From assembly GCA_003695725.1 (NCBI GenBank), contig RFHX01000215.1, positions 1-5,569 on the forward strand: a stretch of DNA of 5,569 nucleotides, in the 5' to 3' direction. This DNA comes from J061 sp003695725 [NCBI: Candidatus Schekmanbacteria bacterium]. GTDB lineage: Bacteria > Schekmanbacteria > GWA2-38-11. Position 1 is the stretch's first letter. Every line of letters begins with the position of its first letter. Positions 1 to 5,569 of the stretch are shown piece by piece. Position numbers and translations under genes: made by a program. The notes beneath the pieces are model-generated. The model had not been told where the DNA came from. It worked only from the letters and a program-made list of their open reading frames with translations, and searched no databases.

Positions 1-2064
1 AGCCCATGTCTTCATATGGTCTTCAACATCGCTCTTTATTACATCGTCAACGGTGCCGTCCGACTGCAGTGCATCGACCATTGCTCTTGTGATATTCTGG
101 AAGTTGGCAGGATGTTTTGTTTTGTCTCTGTTCATATCGGTACCATTGTGGCATTCAAGACACATTGCATTATTATCAGCATTATAAACAAGCTGATGTT
201 CTTCGTCTGAGCCGTGGGCATCATGACAATCAGCACAAACAACAAGCTCTCTGTCGTTCTTGAACATCTTTTCTCTCACTATATCGAAATACTGCTGATG
301 GTGACCCTTTGAATGGTTGAATTCAGCGCCATACTGCTTATCCTGCCAGCTATGTTTGCTATCAGTTGCATAGTTGATTGGGCTATAGTATGCAGTAGTC
401 GTTGCTGTAATTACCTCAAAAGGCAGGATTCCGGTACCGTCACTTGTGCCATAGAATGATGCAGGCGACATTCCCGGGCGAAATACAGTTATGTCCTCAC
501 CTTTCGTAAGATCTCCGACTGAAGCAAATTCTGTCTTGTTGCCGCTCTCATCGAGGACGCCTTCTCCTTCACCTCTCTGATGGCAGGTGCCGCAAATCAT
601 TGCAAATCTTCCTGCCGTCAGATCTTCGGGCATAACGATCTTCTTGCCCTGTCCACCAGCAGACTGATGTTCTGAACCCGGACCATGGCATTTTTCACAG
701 CCAATGTTCCATTCCTCATTGTCGATTCCATCTGATTGTGGAGCAAACTGATGTTCAAAGAGTCCGCCATTTCCAAGTTTTACACCTGTTCCACCGTGAC
801 ATCCGGAGCAGTTGACATTGAAGGATTTTTCAGGAGCAGGCTCAGTAAGCCCTGATCCTGATGAATACCATCTGTCGCCGTGGTAATCAACCCATTCGTC
901 ATTCTTTTCATTGTGCTGAAGCGGGAGTAAATAGTAGTGTCCATCAGCACCCTTTGTGATAAACCTCATCTTCCAGAGGCCTTCACCGCCATATGTAACC
1001 TCAACATTGTAGTCCTTCGATCCAGATGTTCCGGCAATATCCGTCAATGTTACAGTATATGTATATGGAGCTGAGCTTCCACTCTTTTTGAGAGTTGCAG
1101 AAAAATCAGCGCTGCTGCTGTCATTCGAGTCTTTTGAAATGGTATAGCCACCACCTGTTTTTGGAACAAAATAGAGAACTGTTCCTGTTACAGTAAACTC
1201 ATCAAGAGTCTTGTCGGCATTTGGAAAATTGGAAAGGTCTTGCAAGTCGTTAGGATTACCCGGTTCTCTCAACCCTAAGAAGTGCAAGGTTTTCTTCAAA
1301 GATGTTTTTGAATGACAAACCAGACATTTCTCAGACCCAATATAGGTTGCGGAAGAGCTCTGTACCTGAGAAATCTCTATATCTATAGTTTGAGCTCCGC
1401 CTGAATAGGTAAATGCCTCTCTTGACACATCGCCGCCGGGCAGATGGTCTGAATCAGAGGGTAAGACACAAACAAAATAATCTGTATCAGATGTTAATCC
1501 TGAAGCAGTGTATTTTCCGTTAGAATCCGTTGTTGCTGTCACATAGCCTTTGCTGTCTGCTTGATTTGCCAAATCTTCAAGGGGTTGGACAGAAGAAATT
1601 CCTTCAATATCACCAGCAGGTACAAATACAACCTTTGCATCAGATACAGCCGCTCCTGATGGGTCGGTTACCTTTCCGCTTATGCCTGCCGCAGCTTTAA
1701 CCTTGAAGGGTTTTTTGTTCGATTTCTTCTTTCCAACTTTAACATATACCTTTCTTTTCGAAACATCAGCTGAAGACGAAATCTTAAATCTTGCTTTAAT
1801 CAATTTTTTTGATGCAGAAATAACTTTTACGGAAATATCTCCGCCTGACACGATAACTTTGTTTTTCTTTTTTGATTTGCTGAAATTTTTTCCTTTGATT
1901 TTAACTATTACACTTGCCCCCTGTTTTCCACTCTTGGGTGAAATCTTAGTAATCTTTGGTTTTTTTGCGGCATCTGCCTTACCTTCCAAAATGAAGGCAC
2001 CTGATAAGGCAACAAACATCGCTAAAATTATGATTAGCAGTTTTTTTGAAAATAAATCCCTCAT
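1..2064 (-). CDS. Secreted multiheme c-type cytochrome with N-terminal IPT/TIG-like and carboxypeptidase-regulatory-like domains (3' end beyond the window)
   Basis: A likely periplasmic or cell-surface electron-transfer protein, open for 688 codons with no stop before the window edge. Residues 1-33 form a signal peptide: basic start, hydrophobic stretch 9-26, probable cleavage after ADA. Residues 34-123 look like an IPT/TIG beta domain and are extremely lysine-rich. Residues 127-232 resemble a carboxypeptidase-regulatory or SpaA-like fold (GISGKVTDPSG, then TDSNGKYTASGL). Six CXXCH haem sites start at C247, C419, C456, C491, C610 and C635. The first two are separated by about 170 residues that include a beta-rich insert. 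The run GCEKCHGPGSEH followed by CGTCH is typical of cytochrome c554-like multihaem proteins. Candidate distal ligands include H261, H395, H438, H466, H588, H589, H617 and H651. The start at 2064 has a perfect AGGAGGT and leads straight into the signal peptide; in-frame ATGs also lie at 2100 and 2127. Substrate and total haem count are unknown. Confidence 0.93.
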   Translation of the reverse strand, partial: MRDLFSKKLLIIILAMFVALSGAFILEGKADAAKKPKITKISPKSGKQGASVIVKIKGKNFSKSKKKNKVIVSGGDISVKVISASKKLIKARFKISSSADVSKRKVYVKVGKKKSNKKPFKVKAAAGISGKVTDPSGAAVSDAKVVFVPAGDIEGISSVQPLEDLANQADSKGYVTATTDSNGKYTASGLTSDTDYFVCVLPSDSDHLPGGDVSREAFTYSGGAQTIDIEISQVQSSSATYIGSEKCLVCHSKTSLKKTLHFLGLREPGNPNDLQDLSNFPNADKTLDEFTVTGTVLYFVPKTGGGYTISKDSNDSSSADFSATLKKSGSSAPYTYTVTLTDIAGTSGSKDYNVEVTYGGEGLWKMRFITKGADGHYYLLPLQHNEKNDEWVDYHGDRWYSSGSGLTEPAPEKSFNVNCSGCHGGTGVKLGNGGLFEHQFAPQSDGIDNEEWNIGCEKCHGPGSEHQSAGGQGKKIVMPEDLTAGRFAMICGTCHQRGEGEGVLDESGNKTEFASVGDLTKGEDITVFRPGMSPASFYGTSDGTGILPFEVITATTTAYYSPINYATDSKHSWQDKQYGAEFNHSKGHHQQYFDIVREKMFKNDRELVVCADCHDAHGSDEEHQLVYNADNNAMCLECHNGTDMNRDKTKHPANFQNITRAMVDALQSDGTVDDVIKSDVEDHMKTWA

Positions 2065-2068
2065 AACG

Positions 2069-2078
2069 ACCTCCTCTC
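2069..2078 (-). promoter_or_regulatory. Shine-Dalgarno site of the cytochrome gene
   Basis: On the minus strand this reads GAGAGGAGGT, containing a full AGGAGGT match to the anti-Shine-Dalgarno sequence, four bases before the ATG at 2064. It decides the start among three in-frame ATGs because the product then begins directly with a normal signal peptide. Starting at 2100 would add the 12 residues MKVKTIKREEVV, which would lengthen and charge the n-region. Confidence 0.8.
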
Positions 2079-2115
2079 TTTTAATTGTTTTAACCTTCAT
2101 CGACCTTTCTCCTTC

Positions 2116-2125
2116 ACCTCCTCTC
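2116..2125 (-). repeat. Second copy of the GAGAGGAGGT 10-mer in the cytochrome leader, preceding an alternative in-frame start
   Basis: The minus strand carries GAGAGGAGGT again, 47 bp upstream of the copy that serves the ATG at 2064. It lies just inside an in-frame ATG at 2127 and before another in-frame ATG at 2100, which has AAGGAG at a spacing of eight bases. All three ATGs share one frame, with the nearest upstream stop (TGA) at 2149-2151. The repeat is seen directly. Use as a second initiation site, a short leader or a ribosome standby site is inference. Confidence 0.45.
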
Positions 2126-2138
2126 ATAAATTTATTCC

Positions 2139-2162
2139 TTTCAAAAAATCAAAATTTTGAAA
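2139..2162. repeat. Perfect 8-bp inverted repeat TTTCAAAA-N8-TTTTGAAA in the divergent region
   Basis: The arms at 2139-2146 and 2155-2162 are exact reverse complements separated by eight bases. The site lies 75 bp upstream of the preferred cytochrome ATG, within its probable leader or promoter. It could be an operator or a weak hairpin. The arms are almost all A and T, so a chance match in low-complexity DNA is possible. It shares bases with the larger palindrome at 2151-2188. Confidence 0.35.
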
Positions 2163-2188
2163 ATGAATTATTTCATAATGAAAATTTT
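2151..2188. promoter_or_regulatory. 38-bp imperfect palindrome, candidate operator between the divergent cytochrome and protease genes
   Basis: Two copies of the self-complementary octamer AAAATTTT, at 2151-2158 and 2181-2188, are placed symmetrically around a central ATGAATTATTTCAT at 2163-2176. Counting pairs about the centre, 15 of 19 are complementary. The octamer centres lie 30 bp apart, close to three helical turns, and the ATGAA/TTCAT half-site recurs at 2171-2183 and 2198-2206. The position between two divergent genes suits a shared regulator. No regulator family is recognised and the AT-rich setting weakens the case. Confidence 0.4.
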
Positions 2189-2236
2189 AAGAAAAAATTC
2201 ATTGAAATGTGCCATCGCTTATCGTAACTTTTTGTT

Positions 2237-2265
2237 TTGACCTAACTACTTTATTATTTTAAATT
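2237..2265 (+). promoter_or_regulatory. Candidate sigma-70-type promoter for the protease gene
   Basis: TTGACC at 2237-2242 is followed after 17 bp by TAAATT at 2260-2265, a five-of-six and a four-of-six match to the consensus boxes. A second arrangement further downstream, TTGATA at 2273-2278 and TAAATT at 2296-2301, also has a 17-bp spacer and would leave a leader of roughly 15-20 bases. In DNA this rich in A and T, such boxes arise by chance, so the choice between them is uncertain. I found no convincing promoter boxes facing the cytochrome gene. Confidence 0.3.
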
Positions 2266-2323
2266 TAGAATATTGATAAACCTTTATTATTAAAATAAAT
2301 TTATAAATCCAAAGCCATATAGA

Positions 2324-5278
2324 ATGCAAGAAAAAAAAACATTCAAAATCGTTTTTTTTATTTTCCTCTTAATCAGCATTTTCTACTCCCCATTTCAAAC
2401 AATTGAAGCTCAATATACCATAAAAAACAACACCCTTAAACCTGTTAGGAAAAGAGCAAGCAAGAAAAAAACCATTCGCATAAAAACCGGGCAAACCCTC
2501 AATAAAAGGTTGACGAAATCCGACCGCAAGTATGCGGACGGCACACCTTATGATAAATACAAATACTTTGCAAACAAAAGCAAAACCATAACCATTGAAA
2601 TGACATCTAATGAAGTTGACAGCTACCTTTTTCTTTTTAGAAAAAGAGGACGCTCCTTAAAACTCCTTGCCCAAGACAATGACAGCGGAAATAATTTCAA
2701 TGCCCTTATTACATATAAACTTCCAAAAAGAGGCATTTATATCATCTATGCCAACAGCATAGGAACAAATCTATATGGCAGATATTCAATTTCAATTACT
2801 AAAAAAGGCAGGGAAAAAGGAAATCTATCAGGCACTATCATTGTGCCCGACTTCAATGCCATAAATGAAATCGAACCAAACAACGGTCTTGATACAGCAC
2901 AGAAGATTAAAGCACTTCCAGTTTCTGTTTTCGGTAAAGCGGCTGATAGTGACAAAGGGACTGAACTTAGCCTGCAAAATGCAACTGTTCATGACTTCTA
3001 TCAGATAGATACTTCATATCCCATATCAATTACACTCAGAAGTAGATCAAGTGCTGACCTTGATCTTTATCTTTTTGACGGTTGGGGAGAAACCTTAGGA
3101 ATCTCCAACAACTCTGGAAGCAGTAATGAATCCTTAAGCTACGAACCATGTACACCCTTTTCATTTTATCCCTGTACAGCATCCATAACATATACAGTTT
3201 ATGTAGGAGTAAGCGCATATTCAGGGGAAGGAAGTTATCAACTAAACATCGATTATATTAACTATGGACAAAGTCTTTCTTCCACAAAAAAGAAAGAAGA
3301 TTTAAAAGCCGATTTTGTTCCCGGTGAAGCAATAGTGAAATTCAAAATCACCAATGAAAATAATGATGACAAGCGCTATAAGATTTTAAGCCCCAATAAA
3401 AAAAGCAGAATTAAACTCATAAAATTCAATATTCAAAAGCCCTCTGCAGCAGCAAAGATTTCTTCGTACAGTGAATATGAAAAGGCACAAACACTTAAAA
3501 AGATTGAAGAGTTGAAAAAAGACAAAAATGTCATTTACGCAGAACCAAACTATATCTACAAGCCTTTAACCGTGCCAAATGATGAATTTTATGATAGACA
3601 GTGGCACTACAAAGCAATTCATCTGCCTGAAGCATGGGATATTACGACAGGAGATGACAATATCATTATTGCTGTAATCGATACTGGAATATCTCCTAAA
3701 CATCCCGACCTCAAGGATAAACTCATAAAAGGCAAAGGCTACGATTTTATCAGCGATCCTTCCAATGCAGGTGATGGAGATGGATTGGACTCAAATCCAA
3801 GAGATCCCGGCGATGGGAATCCTCAAAAAGGGAAACCAAGCTCTTTCCACGGCACACATGTAGCAGGCACAATTGCTGCATCAACGGACAACTCAATCGG
3901 TGTCGCCGGAATAAATTGGAAAGGAAAAATAATGTCTCTTCGCGCCCTCGGGAAAAATGGAGGCACAAGCTATGATATTTCCCAAGCAATCAGATATGCC
4001 GCAGGGCTATCCAATGACTCAGGGAAGGTTCCAGAACAAAAAGCAGATGTCATAAATATGAGTTTGGGAGGACCCGGTTTTTCACAGACGATGAACGATG
4101 CAGTGCAGGCGGCAATCGACGCAGGTGTTACAATAGTTGCCGCAGCAGGAAATGAAAACAGCTCTGTCCCGAGTTATCCTGCATCTTACGACAATGTCAT
4201 CTCTGTGTCGGCAGTTGATTTTAATCTTGAACGAGCCTTCTACTCAAACTATGGAAGCAAAATAACGATTGCCGCTCCCGGAGGCGATACAGGGGCAGAC
4301 AACAACAATGACGGTTATCCTGACGGTGTGTTAAGTACTATTGATGATGATGATGGAAATAAAGGATATGTCTACTATCAGGGCACATCAATGGCAGCTC
4401 CCCATGTGGCAGGCGTTGTTGCACTTATGCAGGCGGCACGCTTAGAAAAAGGACTCTCTAAACTGACACCTTCAGAAATTAAAACAATTTTGACTGAAAC
4501 TGCCACTGACTTGGGTTCTCCCGGTTGGGACCAATTCTATGGTTATGGTCTGATAAATGCCGCAAAAGCAGTAAAAAAAGCAATAGAGGAAGCCGGCACA
4601 CCTGTTACCAATTCTCCAATCCTTTCTGTTTCAGCCAATGAAATAAAGTTTGGCACTTCAAACAAGAGTGCAAAGTTTACAATAAGCAATACAGGCACTG
4701 CAGACTTGACAATAACAAGCATCACAAAGAATGAAGATTGGCTGACTATTACTTCAACAAATACAATTACTGGCACTCTTTCACCCGGAGAAACCATTGT
4801 CTATAATATTTCAGTTTCCCGAAGCGGACTTGAAGATGGCAAGTATCTTGACACCATAACTATTACTACTGACGCAGGCAATGCAACAATAGCAGTATCG
4901 ATGCAGGTAGGCAAATCTACCAACAGTAGAGACATAGGTAAAATATTTATCCTTGCAATTGATGCAACAACTTTCAACTCTACAAAAGAAGCAGAAACGG
5001 ACTTTTCAAAGAGTTATTCATTTTCTTTGACCAATCTTCCAAAAGGAAGCTACTATATTGTTGCTGGCACAGACAGAGACAATGACTTTTTGATATGCGA
5101 TGAAGGGGAAGCATGTGGATTTTATCCTACAAGCGATCAGCCAATACCAGTTTTTATTGATAATGGAGATGATATTACGGACATCGATTTCCCCATTGAA
5201 GAGGATTTGAGTTTTCAAAGAAAAGAATCAGGATTAGGAATGGAAGGATTCAAGCTTTTAAATGGTAAGAATAAATAA
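2324..5278 (+). CDS. Secreted subtilisin-family (S8) serine protease with N-terminal pre-peptidase-like domains and C-terminal beta domains
   Basis: A complete 984-residue exported endopeptidase. Residues 1-29 form a signal peptide (hydrophobic 9-24, cleavage near IEA). Two beta domains like the bacterial pre-peptidase C-terminal (PPC) family follow at about 50-160 and 181-311; the second opens with NEIEPNN and holds C276 and C284. Residues 329-412 look like a subtilisin propeptide of the fervidolysin type, starting FVPGEAIVKFK and ending AEPNYIY. The catalytic domain spans about 430-750 with D453 in VIDTG, H509 in HGTHVAG, oxyanion N610 in AAAGN and S689 in GTSMAAPHVAG, so it should be active. 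Residues 763-862 resemble a BACON or ASH-like beta sandwich, and 871-958 form a last domain with an acidic TDRDNDFLICDEGEACG motif. The ATG at 2324 lacks a clear Shine-Dalgarno but gives a proper signal peptide. The gene overlaps the next one by 17 bp. Its substrate is unknown. Confidence 0.95.
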   Translation: MQEKKTFKIVFFIFLLISIFYSPFQTIEAQYTIKNNTLKPVRKRASKKKTIRIKTGQTLNKRLTKSDRKYADGTPYDKYKYFANKSKTITIEMTSNEVDSYLFLFRKRGRSLKLLAQDNDSGNNFNALITYKLPKRGIYIIYANSIGTNLYGRYSISITKKGREKGNLSGTIIVPDFNAINEIEPNNGLDTAQKIKALPVSVFGKAADSDKGTELSLQNATVHDFYQIDTSYPISITLRSRSSADLDLYLFDGWGETLGISNNSGSSNESLSYEPCTPFSFYPCTASITYTVYVGVSAYSGEGSYQLNIDYINYGQSLSSTKKKEDLKADFVPGEAIVKFKITNENNDDKRYKILSPNKKSRIKLIKFNIQKPSAAAKISSYSEYEKAQTLKKIEELKKDKNVIYAEPNYIYKPLTVPNDEFYDRQWHYKAIHLPEAWDITTGDDNIIIAVIDTGISPKHPDLKDKLIKGKGYDFISDPSNAGDGDGLDSNPRDPGDGNPQKGKPSSFHGTHVAGTIAASTDNSIGVAGINWKGKIMSLRALGKNGGTSYDISQAIRYAAGLSNDSGKVPEQKADVINMSLGGPGFSQTMNDAVQAAIDAGVTIVAAAGNENSSVPSYPASYDNVISVSAVDFNLERAFYSNYGSKITIAAPGGDTGADNNNDGYPDGVLSTIDDDDGNKGYVYYQGTSMAAPHVAGVVALMQAARLEKGLSKLTPSEIKTILTETATDLGSPGWDQFYGYGLINAAKAVKKAIEEAGTPVTNSPILSVSANEIKFGTSNKSAKFTISNTGTADLTITSITKNEDWLTITSTNTITGTLSPGETIVYNISVSRSGLEDGKYLDTITITTDAGNATIAVSMQVGKSTNSRDIGKIFILAIDATTFNSTKEAETDFSKSYSFSLTNLPKGSYYIVAGTDRDNDFLICDEGEACGFYPTSDQPIPVFIDNGDDITDIDFPIEEDLSFQRKESGLGMEGFKLLNGKNK
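5242..5248 (+). promoter_or_regulatory. Possible ribosome binding site of the downstream lipoprotein gene, inside the protease gene
   Basis: GGAAGGA lies within the last codons of the protease gene, 13 bases before the ATG at 5262. The spacing is longer than usual, so initiation may depend partly on ribosomes arriving from the overlapping upstream gene. No other in-frame start codon nearby would keep the whole lipoprotein signal. Confidence 0.4.
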
Positions 5279-5569
5279 ATCTTCACTCATTTTATTTTTG
5301 GCTTTCTCTTTTATCGTTGGTGGATTTTTTATCTTCTCATGCTCATCAAAGGTAAATAGAAATTCAAGTACCAATAAGGATATTAAGCTTATCTTAATCG
5401 AAAAGGGCTACTACGGAGGAATTAAAGACAATGAAATGTCCTTCTATGTATTCGATAATCAGACAGATTTAGATAACTTCCATAAGAGGATACATTCCAA
5501 TGAAATAACGCCTCCAAAAAACAAAAATATAGATTTTTCAAAAAATATCGTTATTGCGGCAGTCTATGG
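5262..5569 (+). CDS. Lipoprotein, probably of the PrcB (protease complex subunit) family; 3' end beyond the window
   Basis: The frame is open for 102 codons to the window edge. The N-terminus MVRINKSSL followed by a hydrophobic stretch (about 9-25) and the lipobox IFSC with C27 marks a lipoprotein signal; serine at +2 would favour outer-membrane placement in a Gram-negative cell. The mature part has a polar linker (28-40), then IEKGYYGGI at 46-54, a predicted helix with DLDNFHKRI at 69-77, and IDFSKNIVIAAVYG from residue 90. This order (a G-Y-x-G-I strand, a helix, then VDFSK-x-x-VI ahead of a G-x-x-P-T-G-G-Y segment that would lie outside the window) matches my recollection of the PrcB C-terminal domain. 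In Treponema denticola, PrcB is a lipoprotein associated with the subtilisin-type protease dentilisin. The start overlaps the S8 gene by 17 bp, so translational coupling and a shared function are likely. Family assignment is moderate because the most diagnostic part is missing. Confidence 0.75.
   Translation, partial: MVRINKSSLILFLAFSFIVGGFFIFSCSSKVNRNSSTNKDIKLILIEKGYYGGIKDNEMSFYVFDNQTDLDNFHKRIHSNEITPPKNKNIDFSKNIVIAAVY

Noticed and set aside
16-210. Plus-strand open frame of 64 codons with several cysteines
   Set aside because: It lies antisense to the haem-binding part of the cytochrome (CADCH and CLECH). Its cysteine and histidine content mirrors that gene, and no ribosome site precedes it.
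2151-2188. Rho-independent terminator formed by the AT-rich palindrome
   Set aside because: The stem has almost no G-C pairs, and it lies upstream of both divergent genes rather than at a gene end.
1682-2227. Plus-strand open frame of 181 codons rich in Phe, Leu and Ile
   Set aside because: It is antisense to the cytochrome signal peptide and lysine-rich domain. Its phenylalanine runs are the complement of AAA and GAA codons. The minus-strand frame has a signal peptide, a Shine-Dalgarno and recognisable domains.
2128-2240. Sigma-70 promoter facing the cytochrome gene
   Set aside because: Several partial -10-like hexamers exist (for example TAAAAT on the minus strand), but none has a credible -35 box at 16-18 bp, so no specific site is claimed.
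2746-5218. Five minus-strand open frames of 60-84 codons inside the protease gene
   Set aside because: They are antisense to a complete, well-supported S8 protease, show no domain, signal or ribosome site, and are scattered as expected for shadow frames.
5279-5345. Non-coding gap with a terminator after the protease stop
   Set aside because: The T-rich sequence is the coding sequence of the lipoprotein signal peptide, in a frame that opens at 5262 before the protease stop. No stem precedes the T runs.

Overview
The window holds three protein genes and one AT-rich divergent control region. All three products carry an export signal: a multiheme c-type cytochrome on the minus strand, a subtilisin-family (S8) protease on the plus strand, and a lipoprotein on the plus strand. 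The cytochrome and the lipoprotein run off the left and right edges. A c-type cytochrome with many haems, a lipobox protein with a serine at +2, and a moderately AT-rich base composition suggest a Gram-negative bacterium with anaerobic or electron-transferring metabolism, perhaps an uncultivated lineage near Desulfobacterota, Nitrospirota or similar groups. The lineage is inference; no marker gene is present.

Layout. Positions 1-2064 (minus) encode 688 residues of the cytochrome without a stop: signal peptide, a very lysine-rich IPT/TIG-like domain, a carboxypeptidase-regulatory-like beta domain, then six CXXCH haem sites. Positions 2065-2323 are non-coding and hold the cytochrome leader, a duplicated Shine-Dalgarno-like 10-mer, overlapping inverted repeats and weak sigma-70-like boxes facing the protease. 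Positions 2324-5278 (plus) encode a complete 984-residue secreted S8 protease with an intact Asp/His/Asn/Ser set, two pre-peptidase-like domains placed before the propeptide, and two C-terminal beta domains. Positions 5262-5569 (plus) begin a lipoprotein overlapping the protease stop by 17 bp. It resembles the C-terminal domain of PrcB, the lipoprotein partner of the Treponema subtilisin-type protease dentilisin.

How they may work together. The overlapping protease and lipoprotein genes look like one transcriptional unit encoding a surface protease and a membrane-anchored partner. The divergently transcribed cytochrome shares the control region. In Geobacter sulfurreducens a subtilisin-like protease (OzpA) encoded next to the nanowire cytochrome OmcZ processes that cytochrome, so processing of this cytochrome by its protease neighbour is a testable hypothesis. 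The sequence does not prove it. I see no tRNA, rRNA, CRISPR, insertion sequence or clear terminator.
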